Positions 14,921 through 25,433 of a stretch of DNA of 64,000 bases are shown here, piece after piece; position 1 is the stretch's first letter; each line of letters opens with the position of its first letter. Both the position numbers and the translations under genes were made by a program. A model generated the notes under the pieces. It was not told the origin of the DNA. It made no database searches and worked only from the letters and a program-made list of their open reading frames with translations. The DNA is from Pararhodobacter sp. (GTDB lineage Bacteria; Pseudomonadota; Alphaproteobacteria; Rhodobacterales; Rhodobacteraceae), in the NCBI GenBank assembly GCA_020832545.1, contig JAFIEK010000012.1, positions 33,890 through 97,889 of the forward strand, read 5' to 3'.

Positions 14921-17227
14921 ATGTATAGTCCTTATCGATCCCCTCTCATCCCCCTCGTGCTGGCCATCCATGCGGCCCGTCGCGATACGGCGGGCACATC
15001 CGCAGGGCGCAGCCGCCAATGGGCAACTCTGGCCGCAAACACAGGGGCGCTGGTCCGGGTGCTGTTGCTGGCCCTGGCGATGCTGTTGCCCGTGACGGCC
15101 GCCGCCCAGTCGCCGCATCTGTCGCGCTTTCTGGCCGAAGTGGACCCCGCCACCATCGTCGAGGGCGCAGACGGGTTTGGGGCCATGCGCGAAGATGCGC
15201 CGGTCGCGCCGATCCTGCAGGGCGGCCAACAGATCGGCTGGGTGTTCATCACCAGCGATTTCGTGGGCACCACCGGCTATTCCGGCCGCCCCATCCACAC
15301 CATGATCGCGCTGGATGACGACGCGCGCATCCTTGGACTGAGCCTGGTGCACCATTCCGAACCGATTGTCCTGATCGGCATCCCAGAATCGCGCATCCGC
15401 GATCTGATGGCCGGACATATCGGCCTTGATCTGGCCGCCGTCGCGGCGGCGGGCGGCGCGGTGGCCGAGCTGAACATCATTTCGGGTGTGACGGTCACGA
15501 TCATGGTGATCGACGATTCCATCATCCGCTCGGGCATCCGGGTGGCGCGGCTTCTGGGGCTGGGCGGGTTGCAGGCCCCCAGTGCCCCCACCGGCCCCCG
15601 GTTCGAAATCAACGCCGAGGCCGTAGCGCCAGAGGGCTGGTCGGTCATGGTCGGCGACGGCACGGTGCGGCGGATGACGCTGGAAGTGGCCGAGGTCAAC
15701 TCCGCATTTGAGCGGATGGAAGACCCCCGCGCAGCCCGCCGCCCGATCAATGAACCCGATGACGCCACCTATATCGACCTTTACGCAGCGCCGGTCAGCG
15801 TGCCTGCCATCGGACGTGAACTGATGGGCGGAGCCGAATACGCCAATCTGGAAAACTGGCTCAACGAGGGAGAGCACGCGATCCTGCTGGCCGGGCGCGG
15901 CCTCTATTCCTTCAAGGGCTCGGGCTATGTGCGCGGTGGCATCTTTGACCGGATCGTGCTGATCCAGGGCGACAGCTCGCTGCGCTTTCGTGACCGTGAT
16001 CACCGGCGGCTGGGCGACATCGCCACCCCCGGCGCGCCCCGGTTCAATGAGCTGGATATCTTCCGCATCCCAGCAGACGCCGGGTTTGACCCCGCCGAGC
16101 CCTGGCGCATCCAGCTACTGGCTCAACGCGATGTGGCGGCGCTGGAACGGGTCTTTACCACCTTCGATCTGGCCTACCAGTTGCCACGCGCCTATCTGAC
16201 CGAGCTTGCCCGGCCTGCGCCGGTGGCGATGGCCGATGTCCATGACGCGCAAGCCGAGCGCGCGGCGCAAATGGCCCTGATCGAGCGCATCTGGCATGAC
16301 CGTCGGCTGGAGATCGCGGGCCTTGTGATCATGCTGACGGTTCTCACGGCGGCATTCTTCTTTCAGATGTTCCTCACCCGCTCGGCGCGCGCAACCTATT
16401 GGTTCCGCATGACCTTCCTGACCTTCACACTGGTTTTTCTGGGCTGGTATGCCGCCGCGCAACTGTCTGTCGTCAACCTGCTGGCGCTGGTGGACAGCCT
16501 GCGCGACGGCTTCAGCTGGCAGGCTTTCATGCTGGACCCACTGACTTTCATCCTGTGGTGGGCTGTGGCGGCTGCGCTGATCTTCTGGGGCCGTGGGGCC
16601 TATTGCGGCTGGCTGTGCCCGTTTGGCGCGCTGCAAGAGCTGACCAACCAGATTGCGCGGGCGCTGAAGGTGCCGCAATTCACCCTGCCCTGGGGTCTGC
16701 ATGAGCGTTTGTGGCCGGTAAAATACATGATCTTTCTGGTCCTCTTTGCCGCCACGCTGGCCGGGGTGCCTTGGTCTAGCCAGTTGCATGAGATCGAACC
16801 GTTCAAGACAGCAATCGTGCTGAAATTCGACCGCGCATGGCCCTTCGTGACCTTTGCGCTGGTGTTGCTGGGTATCGGCCTGTTCATCGAGCGCTTCTAT
16901 TGCCGCTACCTGTGCCCGTTGGGCGCGGCGCTGGCGATCCCGGCACGGATGAGGATGTTCGACTGGCTGAAACGCTACCGCGAATGCGGCAGCCCCTGCC
17001 AGACCTGCGCCAACGAATGCTTTGTGCAAGCGATCCACCCGACTGGTGAGATCAACCCCAATGAATGCCTCAACTGCATGAATTGTCAGGTGCTCTACCA
17101 GTCAAAAACCAAATGCCCTGTCGTCATTCGCCAACTCAAGCGGCGCGACACCACGCATCGCTCTGCCGAGGCGCTGGACCGGGTTCTGAAAACCAAATCT
17201 GCAACCAAGGAGACTGACAATGTCTGA
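14921..17227 (+). CDS. nosR: NosR, membrane flavo-iron-sulfur protein for N2O reduction
   Basis: 768 aa. It supplies electrons to, and is needed for expression and maintenance of, N2O reductase. Layout: an N-terminal hydrophobic segment ([18 protein letters not shown]); a periplasmic FMN-binding domain with the flavin-attachment motif SGVTVT at 188-193; several membrane helices from about 455; cytoplasmic [12 protein letters not shown] and YLCPLGAAL cysteine motifs; and ferredoxin-like clusters [12 protein letters not shown] and CLNCMNC. ATG 14921 has a poor ribosome site, but the length is normal. The gene overlaps nosZ by 8 bases. Confidence 0.93.
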   Translation: MYSPYRSPLIPLVLAIHAARRDTAGTSAGRSRQWATLAANTGALVRVLLLALAMLLPVTAAAQSPHLSRFLAEVDPATIVEGADGFGAMREDAPVAPILQGGQQIGWVFITSDFVGTTGYSGRPIHTMIALDDDARILGLSLVHHSEPIVLIGIPESRIRDLMAGHIGLDLAAVAAAGGAVAELNIISGVTVTIMVIDDSIIRSGIRVARLLGLGGLQAPSAPTGPRFEINAEAVAPEGWSVMVGDGTVRRMTLEVAEVNSAFERMEDPRAARRPINEPDDATYIDLYAAPVSVPAIGRELMGGAEYANLENWLNEGEHAILLAGRGLYSFKGSGYVRGGIFDRIVLIQGDSSLRFRDRDHRRLGDIATPGAPRFNELDIFRIPADAGFDPAEPWRIQLLAQRDVAALERVFTTFDLAYQLPRAYLTELARPAPVAMADVHDAQAERAAQMALIERIWHDRRLEIAGLVIMLTVLTAAFFFQMFLTRSARATYWFRMTFLTFTLVFLGWYAAAQLSVVNLLALVDSLRDGFSWQAFMLDPLTFILWWAVAAALIFWGRGAYCGWLCPFGALQELTNQIARALKVPQFTLPWGLHERLWPVKYMIFLVLFAATLAGVPWSSQLHEIEPFKTAIVLKFDRAWPFVTFALVLLGIGLFIERFYCRYLCPLGAALAIPARMRMFDWLKRYRECGSPCQTCANECFVQAIHPTGEINPNECLNCMNCQVLYQSKTKCPVVIRQLKRRDTTHRSAEALDRVLKTKSATKETDNV

Positions 17228-19166
17228 CAGAACGCAAAAACCGGGCATCAGCCGGCGGGGCCTTCTGGGCGCCACGGCAGGCACTGCGATGCTGGGCGGC
17301 ATGGGACTGCCCCGCGCGGCCATGCTGGCAGGAACCGCCGCCACGCTGGGCGCAGCATCCACCAGCCGCGCCGGCGCCTCGGTCAGTGATGCCCATGTCG
17401 AGCCGGGCCAGCTGGATGAATACTATGGTTTCTGGTCTTCAGGCCAGACAGGCGAGATGCGCATTCTGGGCATCCCTTCCATGCGCGAGTTGATGCGCAT
17501 TCCAGTGTTCAACCGTTGCTCGGCCACCGGCTGGGGCCAGACCAATGAATCGCTGCGCATTCACCAGCGCACGATGAGTGACCGCACCCGCCATTTTCTG
17601 GCCGCGAACGGCAAGAAGATCCACGACAACGGCGATCTTCACCACGTCCACATGTCCTTTACCGAAGGGCGCTATGACGGCCGGTTTCTGTTCATGAACG
17701 ACAAGGCCAATACCCGCGTCGCGCGGGTGCGCTGCGACATCATGAAATGCGATTCGATCCTGGAAATTCCCAACGCCAAGGCCATCCACGGACTGCGCCC
17801 GCAAAAATGGCCGCGCACCAACTACGTCTTTGCCAATGGCGAGGATGAAGGCCCGATGGTCAATGACGGCACCATCCTCGATGAGCCCGAGCAGTATGTG
17901 AACTTCTTCACAGCTGTGGCCGCCGACGAGATGGAAGTGGCGTGGCAGGTGATGGTCTCAGGCAACCTTGACAACACCGATGCCGATTACGAGGGCAAAT
18001 GGGCGTTTTCGACCAGCTACAACTCGGAAATGGGGATGAACCTGCCCGAGATGACGGCCGCCGACATGGACCATGTGGTGGTATTCAACATCGCCGAGAT
18101 CGAGAAAGGGATTGAAGAGGGCGATTATATCGAACTCAACGGCGTCAAGGTGATCGACGGGCGCAAGGGGGTGAACAAGAAATACACCCGCTACATCCCG
18201 ATCCCCAACAACCCGCATGGCTGCAACATGGCGCCCGACAAGATTCACCTGTGCATCGGCGGCAAGCTGTCACCGACCGTCAGCGTGATCGACGTGCGCA
18301 AACTCGATGAGTACTTTGAGAACGACGATCTGGACCCGCGCTTTCCCGTGGTCGCCGAACCGGAACTGGGCCTTGGCCCCCTCCACACCGCGTTTGACGG
18401 CAAAGGCAACGCCTATACCACGTTGTTCCTCGACAGCCAGATCGTCTTCTGGAACATCGAACGGGCAGTTGAGCTTTATAACGGTGCCGATGTCGATCCG
18501 ATCATCTCGAAGACGGATGTGCATTACCAGCCCGGCCACAACTCCACCTCGATGGGCGAAACGCTGGACGCAGACGGCAAGTGGTTCGTGTCGATGAACA
18601 AGTTCTCGAAGGACCGGTTCCTCAATGTCGGCCCGCTGAAGCCTGAAAACGAGCAGCTTTTCGCCATCGACGGTGACAATCTGCGGTTGTTGCATGACGG
18701 CCCCACCTTCGCCGAGCCGCATGACTCGATCATCGTGCACCGCTCGCTGATCAACCCGGTCCATGTCTATGACCGCAATGACCCCAGCTGGGCCGAGACC
18801 CGCGCACAGGCCGAGGCCGATGGCGTGGATATCGACGACTGGATGGAAACCGTGGTGCGCGACGGCGACAAGGTGCGCGTCTACATGTCTTCCATGGCGC
18901 CGAACTTCAGCCTTGAAAGCTTCACGGTGAAGGAGGGCGACGAGGTGACCGTGATCCTCACAAACCTTGATGACATCGAGGATCTGAGCCACGGATTTTG
19001 CATGGGCGATCATGGCGTAGCGATCGAACTGAGCCCGCTGCAAACGGCCTCGGTCACCTTCGTGGCCGCCAAGCCGGGGGTCTACTGGTATTATTGCCAG
19101 TGGTTCTGCCATGCGCTCCACATGGAGATGCGCGGCCGGATGTTTGTTGAACCGAAGGACGCCTGA
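17220..19166 (+). CDS. nosZ: nitrous-oxide reductase
   Basis: 648 aa; periplasmic copper enzyme reducing N2O to N2. A twin-arginine signal ([11 protein letters not shown]) marks it as clade I, Tat-exported. The long beta-propeller carries the CuZ histidines (for example DLHHVHMS early on and [13 protein letters not shown] mid-chain). The C-terminal cupredoxin domain has the CuA site [27 protein letters not shown] precedes ATG 17220, inside the end of nosR. Confidence 0.97.
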   Translation: MSDRTQKPGISRRGLLGATAGTAMLGGMGLPRAAMLAGTAATLGAASTSRAGASVSDAHVEPGQLDEYYGFWSSGQTGEMRILGIPSMRELMRIPVFNRCSATGWGQTNESLRIHQRTMSDRTRHFLAANGKKIHDNGDLHHVHMSFTEGRYDGRFLFMNDKANTRVARVRCDIMKCDSILEIPNAKAIHGLRPQKWPRTNYVFANGEDEGPMVNDGTILDEPEQYVNFFTAVAADEMEVAWQVMVSGNLDNTDADYEGKWAFSTSYNSEMGMNLPEMTAADMDHVVVFNIAEIEKGIEEGDYIELNGVKVIDGRKGVNKKYTRYIPIPNNPHGCNMAPDKIHLCIGGKLSPTVSVIDVRKLDEYFENDDLDPRFPVVAEPELGLGPLHTAFDGKGNAYTTLFLDSQIVFWNIERAVELYNGADVDPIISKTDVHYQPGHNSTSMGETLDADGKWFVSMNKFSKDRFLNVGPLKPENEQLFAIDGDNLRLLHDGPTFAEPHDSIIVHRSLINPVHVYDRNDPSWAETRAQAEADGVDIDDWMETVVRDGDKVRVYMSSMAPNFSLESFTVKEGDEVTVILTNLDDIEDLSHGFCMGDHGVAIELSPLQTASVTFVAAKPGVYWYYCQWFCHALHMEMRGRMFVEPKDA

Positions 19167-19168
19167 TC

Positions 19169-20521
19169 ATGCGGCGCCTGCATTTTCTGGTTGTGGTTCT
19201 GGCGCTGTTCTTCGCCGTCTCGGTTGCGGGCCCGGCCCGCGCCGAAGAACGGCTGGTGCCTGCCGAACCGGGGGCGCTGGCGCTGGCCATCGCCGGGGCC
19301 AGCCCCGGCGATGTGCTGATCCTTGCGCCGGGCCGACACGATGGCCCGGTGGTGCTGGACCTGCCCCTGACCCTTGACGGGCAGGGCGCAGCACAGCTTG
19401 TGGGCGACGGGCGCGGCTCGGTCGTCACCGTCACCGGCGCGGATGTGACCGTGCGCGGGCTGGAAATCAGCGGCTCAGGATCCGAGCACCCGGTGGTGGA
19501 TGCGGGCATCAAGCTGGACCGCAGCGCCGAGCGTGCAGTGATTGAACACAATACCCTGATCGAAAATCTGGTGGGCGTGCATGTCTTCGGCGCCCGCGAC
19601 AGCCTGGTGCGCGACAATATCGTGATCGGTCGTCAGGACCACCGCATGAACGATCGCGGCAACGGCATCTATGTCTGGAACGCGCCCGGCACCGTGGTGG
19701 AACGCAACGATGTGCGCTTTGGCCGCGACGGGATTTTCTCCAATGCCTCACGCGACAACATCTTCCGCGACAACCTGTTTCGCGACCTGCGCTTTGCCGT
19801 GCATTTCATGTATACCAACATGAGCGAGGTTTCCGGCAACATCTCCATCGGCAACCGGCTGGGCTTTGCCATCATGTTTTCCAACCGCGTGGTGGTCGCC
19901 GACAACATGTCACTGGGTGACATGAGCCACGGCTTGATGCTGAACTACGCCAACAATGCCGATGTGCGCGGCAATCTGGTGCGTGGCGGCACGCAGGAAA
20001 AATGCACCTTCATCTACAACGCGCACCGCAACCTGATCCATGGCAACCGGTTCGAGGGCTGCGAGATCGGCATCCACTTCACCGCCGGGTCCGAGCGCAA
20101 CGCCATCACCGGCAACGCCTTCATCGCCAATCAGACGCAGGTCAAATACGTCGGCACCCGTGACATTGAGTGGAGCCATGACGGGCGCGGCAATTTCTGG
20201 TCCGACCATCCCGCCTATGATCTGGATGGCGACGGCATCGCCGACAGCCGCTTTCGCCCCAACGATCTGATGGATCATATTCTCTGGTCCCAGCCCGCCG
20301 CCGCGCTCTTGCTGGGCTCACCCGCTGTGCAACTGATCCGCTGGAGCCAGGCACATTTCCCCGCCACCCTGCCGGGCGGTGTGCTCGACAGCTACCCCCT
20401 CACCCGCCCCGTGGAGATCGCGGTTCCTGAACACATCGCAAGGATGGAGGCCGAAGCCCGGCCCGCCTGGCGCTATGGAAGACAGATTGATGACATCGCT
20501 GACCCTCTCACAAGTCACTAA
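19169..20521 (+). CDS. nosD: NosD, periplasmic beta-helix copper-site maturation protein
   Basis: 450 aa. Signal peptide (FLVVVLALFFAVSVAGPARA), then a right-handed parallel beta-helix made of repeated NxI/V strands (for example DNIVIGRQDHRMNDRGNGIY, NRVVVADNMSLGDMSHG) as in NosD/CASH proteins. It works with the NosFY transporter to assemble the CuZ sulfide cluster. It begins 2 bases after nosZ, and its 3' end overlaps nosF. Confidence 0.93.
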   Translation: MRRLHFLVVVLALFFAVSVAGPARAEERLVPAEPGALALAIAGASPGDVLILAPGRHDGPVVLDLPLTLDGQGAAQLVGDGRGSVVTVTGADVTVRGLEISGSGSEHPVVDAGIKLDRSAERAVIEHNTLIENLVGVHVFGARDSLVRDNIVIGRQDHRMNDRGNGIYVWNAPGTVVERNDVRFGRDGIFSNASRDNIFRDNLFRDLRFAVHFMYTNMSEVSGNISIGNRLGFAIMFSNRVVVADNMSLGDMSHGLMLNYANNADVRGNLVRGGTQEKCTFIYNAHRNLIHGNRFEGCEIGIHFTAGSERNAITGNAFIANQTQVKYVGTRDIEWSHDGRGNFWSDHPAYDLDGDGIADSRFRPNDLMDHILWSQPAAALLLGSPAVQLIRWSQAHFPATLPGGVLDSYPLTRPVEIAVPEHIARMEAEARPAWRYGRQIDDIADPLTSH

Positions 20522-21395
20522 AACCTTCGGTGCAAACCGCGCACTTGATGGCGTCGGCTTCACCGTGGCGCCCGGCGAACGGGTGGCGCTCTTGGGCCAT
20601 AACGGTGCGGGAAAATCCACGCTGATGAAGATCATCCTTGGGCTGATCCCCTTTGACAGCGGTGCGATCACCGTTCTGGGTGCGGCCCCCGGTAGCCATG
20701 CGGCACGGCGTAAGGTGGCCTATCTACCTGAAAACGTGGCCTTTCACCCCTCTTTGACCGGGCTGGAACAACTGCGCTACTACCTGCGCCTGCGCGGCGA
20801 AAGGCCCGCTACCGCCATGGACCTGCTGGCGCGTGTGGGGCTGGCAGATGCCGCGAAGCGTCGCATCGGCACCTATTCCAAAGGCATGCGGCAGCGCGTG
20901 GGGCTGGCACAGGCGCTGATCGGTAACCCCCGGCTTCTGGTGCTGGATGAACCCACCTCGGGGCTGGACCCGGTCTCGCGGCGTGAGTTTTACGCCATGC
21001 TGGACGGACTCGCCGCCGAGGGTGCGGCGATCTTGCTGTCCAGCCACGCGCTGACCGAGGTCGAGGCCCGGACCGACCGCATTGTCATCCTGTCCAAAGG
21101 AGTAATGGTCGCCAATGACACGCTGGCCGCCCTGCGCCGTCAGGCCGCGCTGCCGATTCACCTGCACGTCACCACCCGCCCCGATCAGGCCGACGCCGTG
21201 GCGCGCAGCCTTGATGGCGCGCGGATGAATGGTGTCACGGTCGATCTGACCTGCGGCCATGACCAGAAACTTGCGCGGTTGGGCCAGATCACCGCCCTTG
21301 GGGCCATGATTGAAGACGTCGAGGTGATCCCCCCCTCGCTGGAAGATCTCTACAGCCATTTCAGCCGCCAGACCGACACGAGGACCCAGCCATGA
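20490..21395 (+). CDS. nosF: NosF, ABC transporter ATPase
   Basis: 301 aa. Walker A GHNGAGKST, signature YSKGMRQRVGLAQAL, Walker B LLVLDEPTSGLDP and the switch His in LLSSHALTE. It energises NosY for CuZ biogenesis. Start ATG 20490 follows GGAAGA inside the nosD end; another in-frame ATG is at 20475. ATGA overlap with nosY. Confidence 0.93.
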   Translation: MTSLTLSQVTKTFGANRALDGVGFTVAPGERVALLGHNGAGKSTLMKIILGLIPFDSGAITVLGAAPGSHAARRKVAYLPENVAFHPSLTGLEQLRYYLRLRGERPATAMDLLARVGLADAAKRRIGTYSKGMRQRVGLAQALIGNPRLLVLDEPTSGLDPVSRREFYAMLDGLAAEGAAILLSSHALTEVEARTDRIVILSKGVMVANDTLAALRRQAALPIHLHVTTRPDQADAVARSLDGARMNGVTVDLTCGHDQKLARLGQITALGAMIEDVEVIPPSLEDLYSHFSRQTDTRTQP

Positions 21396-22213
21396 CACGC
21401 ATCTCCGCCTCAGCCGGGGCCGAATTCCGCATTGCGCTCCGCAACCGCTGGGTCACCATCGCGGTGGCGATGATGGCGCTTTTCTCGATGGTGCTCTCAG
21501 CCGCTGGCAGTGCCCCCACCGGCGCGCTGGGGGTGGACAAGCTGTCAGTCACAGTCGCCAGCCTGACAAGCCTTGCCGTCTATCTGGTGCCGCTGGTGGC
21601 GCTTCTAATGTCGTTTGACGCCATCGCAGGCGAGGTCGAGCGGGGCACCCTGCCCTTGGTGCTGACCTATCCCGTCAGCCGGGCCGAGCTGCTTTTGGGC
21701 AAGTTCGTTGCCCATCTCGCCATTCTCGCGCTGGCCGTGGCGGTGGGCTACGGCATCGCTGCCGGTGCCGCATTCTACTTTGATCCGCGCGCCAGCGCCG
21801 GGCTTCCCGCGCTGTTCCGGCTGTTCTGGACCTCGCTTTTACTGGGCGCGGCCTTTCTGGCGATCGGCTATGCGCTGTCGGCCATTGCCCGTCGCCCGGG
21901 TGCCGCCGCCGGGTTGGCGATCGGCCTTTGGCTGGTGATGATCGTGCTCTACGATCTGGGCTTGCTGGCCGGTGTGGTGGCTGATGGCGGCGGATACTTC
22001 ACCACCCATGTGTTCCCCTGGCTCTTGATCGGCAACCCGGCCGATGCCTTCCGCCTCTACAACCTCGCCGCCTCCGAGGCCACGGCCGCCGCTGCCGGTA
22101 TCAGCGGGGCCGCCAATACCATTCCGCCCGGCCAGGCGCTGGCCTCGATCCTGCTCTGGCCGCTGGTCGGGCTGGGCCTTGCCACACTGGCATTCCGAAA
22201 GGTGACGCCATGA
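21392..22213 (+). CDS. nosY: NosY, ABC transporter permease
   Basis: 273 aa ABC-2-type permease with six predicted helices (AVYLVPLVALLMSFDAIAGE, where the family motif F-D-x-I-x-x-E is seen). It pairs with NosF and NosD. ATGA overlaps on both sides. Confidence 0.92.
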   Translation: MTRISASAGAEFRIALRNRWVTIAVAMMALFSMVLSAAGSAPTGALGVDKLSVTVASLTSLAVYLVPLVALLMSFDAIAGEVERGTLPLVLTYPVSRAELLLGKFVAHLAILALAVAVGYGIAAGAAFYFDPRASAGLPALFRLFWTSLLLGAAFLAIGYALSAIARRPGAAAGLAIGLWLVMIVLYDLGLLAGVVADGGGYFTTHVFPWLLIGNPADAFRLYNLAASEATAAAAGISGAANTIPPGQALASILLWPLVGLGLATLAFRKVTP

Positions 22214-22788
22214 TCCGCCCTGCCCTCGTCGTCCTCGCGCTTCTGGCTTTGGTCGCCTGCCGCGAAGACAGCGCCAACGCGCCCCCCGCCCCCGTCACCA
22301 TGACAGCCGAGGCGGTGGGCCATTACTGCCAGATGAACCTGCTGGAACACCCCGGCCCCAAGGCGCAAGTCCATCTCGATGGCTTGCCGTGGCCGCTGTT
22401 CTTCAGTCAGGTGCGCGACGCGGTGGCCTATCAGCGGATGCCTGAGCAAAGCCATATGATCAGCGTGATCTATGTCTCGGACATGGGGGGCGAAGGCGCG
22501 CATTGGGACAACCCCGGCGCGGACAACTGGATAGCCGCCGATGGCGCGCTTTATGTGGTCGGCGCCGAGATCGCAGGCGGGATGGGCGCACCGGAACTGG
22601 TGCCGTTCTCCACACGCAGCGCCGCCGAACAGTTTGCGCAGGCGCATGGCGGCACGGTGCTGGCACTGTCCGACATTCCTGACAGCGAGGTTCTGGCGCC
22701 AGTCACCTTTGATGATGATATCGGGGCGGAAGACGACAGCGATTTTGAAGAGCGTTTGCGCGCCCTGACCCACGAACCGGAGGGCTGA
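22210..22788 (+). CDS. nosL: NosL, copper-binding lipoprotein chaperone
   Basis: 192 aa. Lipobox LLALVACRE (Cys about residue 17) anchors it to a periplasm-facing membrane. The Cu(I) site motif is YCQMNLLEHPGPKAQVHLDG, with C-x-M and downstream methionines. It delivers copper to apo-NosZ. ATGA overlap with nosY. Confidence 0.93.
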   Translation: MIRPALVVLALLALVACREDSANAPPAPVTMTAEAVGHYCQMNLLEHPGPKAQVHLDGLPWPLFFSQVRDAVAYQRMPEQSHMISVIYVSDMGGEGAHWDNPGADNWIAADGALYVVGAEIAGGMGAPELVPFSTRSAAEQFAQAHGGTVLALSDIPDSEVLAPVTFDDDIGAEDDSDFEERLRALTHEPEG

Positions 22789-22790
22789 GC

Positions 22791-23720
22791 ATGACCACCA
22801 TCACCCGCCGCCGCTTCCTGAGCATCGCCGCTGCAGCTGCCGCGACGCCGCTCGCGGTTGCCCCGGCCCACACCGCCCCGCTCTATCAGTGGCGTGGCAC
22901 CGCGCTGGGGGCCGATGCCTCGATCACGCTGGCCCATCCGCAGGCCGAAGGCATCGTGCAAAGTGCACTGGCCGAGATCGCGCGGCTGGAGCGCATTTTC
23001 TCACTGCATGACCGCCAGTCGGCTCTGGTGCAGCTCAACTCCGGGGGGCGGCTGACAAACCCGCCGTTCGAACTGCTCGAATGCCTGACCCTGTGCCGCA
23101 GCGTTCATGCCGCCAGTGGTGGGCTGTTTGACCCCACAATCCAGCCACTCTGGGCGCTTTATGCCGAACATCACGCCATCAACCGCGCACCCAGCAACGC
23201 GGCGTTGGTCGCGGCCCGTGCGCGCACCGGCTGGACCGGGCTGATCTTTGACACCACAACAGCCAGCCTGCGCCCGGGTATGGCGCTCAGCCTCAACGGG
23301 GTGGCGCAGGGCTATATCGCCGACCGTGTGGCAGATCTGTTGCGCGCCGAGGGGCTGGAAAACGTGCTGGTCAACACCGGCGAGTTTCAGGCCATCGGCG
23401 GGCAGCCACAGGGCGGCGCCTGGCCGGTCACGCTTGATGACGGCGAGCGGCTGCACCGCGACGCGGTGATACTGGAAAACGAGGCGCTTGCCAGTTCCGC
23501 CCCGCATGGCATCACCTTCGATCAGGCAGGCCGGATCAGCCATATCCTCAACCCGCTGACCGGCCAGCCCGCCCCCGCCCGCTGGCGCCTGATCAGTGTC
23601 ACCGCGCCGCGCGCCGCGCTGGCAGATGCGCTGTCAACGGCTTTCTGCCTGATGGACCGCGCCGGAATTGCGCGCACTCTCACCAGTTTCCCCCAGGCCC
23701 GGCTGGCGCATCTTGGTTGA
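22791..23720 (+). CDS. nosX: NosX, ApbE-like FAD:protein FMN transferase
   Basis: 309 aa. A twin-arginine-like signal (TRRRFLSIAAAAAA) precedes the ApbE fold: SASGGLFDPTIQPL-type segment (here HAASGGLFDPTIQPLW), ALSLNGVAQGYIADRVADLL, and the C-terminal metal-site region RAALADALSTAF. It attaches FMN covalently to the NosR threonine in the periplasm. Last gene of the operon, followed at once by repeat hairpins. Confidence 0.92.
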   Translation: MTTITRRRFLSIAAAAAATPLAVAPAHTAPLYQWRGTALGADASITLAHPQAEGIVQSALAEIARLERIFSLHDRQSALVQLNSGGRLTNPPFELLECLTLCRSVHAASGGLFDPTIQPLWALYAEHHAINRAPSNAALVAARARTGWTGLIFDTTTASLRPGMALSLNGVAQGYIADRVADLLRAEGLENVLVNTGEFQAIGGQPQGGAWPVTLDDGERLHRDAVILENEALASSAPHGITFDQAGRISHILNPLTGQPAPARWRLISVTAPRAALADALSTAFCLMDRAGIARTLTSFPQARLAHLG

Positions 23721-23733
23721 TCTGACAAAGAGA

Positions 23734-23796
23734 GGGGGCGCTGCCCCCGCCGCCCGTTCCGGGCGACTCCCCCGGGATATTTCCAGACACAAAATG
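23734..23796 (+). repeat. modular intergenic repeat, copy a
   Basis: Stem GGGGGC-GCT-GCCCCC, a second stem CGCCCG-TTC-CGGGCG, CCCCC, then the tail ATATTTCCAGACACAAAATG. It lies just after nosX and is likely also its terminator. It forms a head-to-head inverted pair with copy b, 18 bases away, so the two tails could pair over about 20 bases. Confidence 0.75.
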
Positions 23797-23814
23797 AGGC
23801 AAAAAGATCCGCGC

Positions 23815-23880
23815 CATTTTGTGTCTGAAAATATCCTGGGGGGTGAGCGGCGCAAGCCGCGAGGGGGGCAACGCCCCCCT
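23815..23880 (-). repeat. modular intergenic repeat, copy b
   Basis: On the minus strand: stem GGGGGGCGTTGCCCCCC, second stem GCGGCTT/GCGCCGC-like, CCCCC, then TTTTCAGACACAAAATG. It lies directly after the TRAP large-permease stop, in the same gene-to-tail order as copy a after nosX. Confidence 0.75.
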
Positions 23881-23888
23881 TTACCCGC

Positions 23889-25433
23889 TCAGAACACCGC
23901 GCGCGGCAGCCAGGTGGCGATGGCCGGCATCATCCAGATGATCAGGATCGCCGCCACCTGAAGCACGATATAAGGCACCACACCCTGATAGATCATCCCG
24001 GTCGTCACCTCGGGCGGGGCTGCGCCGCGCAGGTAGAACAGCGAAAAGCCAAACGGCGGAGTCAGGAACGAGGTTTGCAGGTTGACCGCGATCAGCACCG
24101 CCAGCCAGATCGGGTCATGCCCCATCAGTATCAGGGGCGGGATCAGCAGCGGCAGCAGGATCACCGAGATTTCGACGAAATCCAGGAAGAAGCCCAATAC
24201 AAAGACAAATAGCATGGCGAAAATCAGTGCGCCGGTTGCGCCGCCCGGCAGTGCCTCAAGTATTGCCGCCACCCGGTGCTCACCGCCCAGCCCTACAAAG
24301 ACCAGACTGAAGAACGAGGCCATCAGGATGGTGGCGAAGATCATCGCCGTGACGATCAGTGTCTGCGCCAGCGCCGGTTTGATCAGCCGCTCGCGCGTCA
24401 GTGCCCAGAGCGCGGCAGCAATGGCCGCAATCCCGACAATGCCCAGCATCGCATAGCCGCTGGCCATCGCATACTGCACCAGCCCGGTGTCAGAGCGTTG
24501 CAGCCGCACTGGAGCGATCCCCGCCGCCACCGCCAGCGCCAGAAGCGCGCCCGCGCCCGCCAGAATCAGCCCGCGCGGCGCGCCGCGCCGGTAGCCTGCC
24601 AACAGGATCGCGCCGACCGCGCCCACACTCGCAGCTTCATTGGGCGAAGCCACGCCACCCAATATCGCGCCGAGCACGGCCACGATCAGCAAAACCGGCG
24701 GCACCACAGCGCCGAACACCTCGATGCGCGAAACCTTTTGGGTGCGCTCACGCATCGCCGGGGCGTCGCCCGGGATCAGCCAGGCGCGGCCCAGCACATA
24801 AAGCACATAAATCCCCACCAGCAGGAACCCCGGCACCAGTGCGGCGGCGAAGGTCTGGCCCACCGAGATGGTCTCGATGCTGAACCGCCCTTGCTGGTAT
24901 TGCGCCTGCTGGAAGGCCGAAGACATGACCTCGGCCAGAATGATCAAAAGCGTCGAGGGCGGGATGATCTGCCCCAGTGTGCCCGCCGTGGCGACCGTGC
25001 CCGCCGCCAGCCGCGGGTTGTAGCCATTGCGCAGCATCGCGGGCAGCGCGATCATGCCCATCGCCACAACGGTCGCGCCGACAATGCCCGTAGAGGCCGC
25101 CAGCAGCGCCCCCACCAGCACCACCGACACCCCAAGCCCGCCGCGCATGGCGCCAAAGAGGCGGCCCATCGTTTCCAGCAGATCCTCGGCGATGCGCGAT
25201 TTTTCCAGCACCACCCCCATGAGCACGAAGAGCGGAATGGCGGTCAGCACCGGGTTGGTCATCACGGCAAAAAACCGTTGCCCCAGCGCGCCCATCAGGT
25301 TGATCGAGAACACATCGAACCACCAGCCGATGAGCGCAAAGCCCGTCGCCACCCCGGCGATGGTGAACGCCACCGGATAGCCCATCAGGATAAAGACGAT
25401 AAGAGCTGCGAACATCCACAGATCAAGCGCCAT
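23889..25433 (-). CDS. TRAP transporter large permease (DctM type)
   Basis: 514 aa, about 13 membrane helices, the proton/Na-coupled channel subunit of a TRAP importer. Family motifs: AIPLFVLMGVVLEKS, GASTGIVGATVVAMGMIALP-like segment (ASTGIVGATVVAMG) and GTLGQIIPPSTLLI. The C-terminal part has FVLGFFLDFVEISVILLPLL and NLQTSFLTPPFGFSLFYLRG. GGGAGGCTCGCA precedes ATG 25433. It overlaps the small-permease gene by 11 bases. It lies downstream of hutU on the same strand, which suggests import of a hut-pathway carboxylate. Confidence 0.9.
   Translation of the reverse strand: MALDLWMFAALIVFILMGYPVAFTIAGVATGFALIGWWFDVFSINLMGALGQRFFAVMTNPVLTAIPLFVLMGVVLEKSRIAEDLLETMGRLFGAMRGGLGVSVVLVGALLAASTGIVGATVVAMGMIALPAMLRNGYNPRLAAGTVATAGTLGQIIPPSTLLIILAEVMSSAFQQAQYQQGRFSIETISVGQTFAAALVPGFLLVGIYVLYVLGRAWLIPGDAPAMRERTQKVSRIEVFGAVVPPVLLIVAVLGAILGGVASPNEAASVGAVGAILLAGYRRGAPRGLILAGAGALLALAVAAGIAPVRLQRSDTGLVQYAMASGYAMLGIVGIAAIAAALWALTRERLIKPALAQTLIVTAMIFATILMASFFSLVFVGLGGEHRVAAILEALPGGATGALIFAMLFVFVLGFFLDFVEISVILLPLLIPPLILMGHDPIWLAVLIAVNLQTSFLTPPFGFSLFYLRGAAPPEVTTGMIYQGVVPYIVLQVAAILIIWMMPAIATWLPRAVF

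Noticed and set aside
23734..23880. Insertion sequence or its remnant, from the long inverted repeat
   Set aside because: No transposase fragment and no target duplication; the same units occur singly at other gene ends, so it is an intergenic repeat pair.
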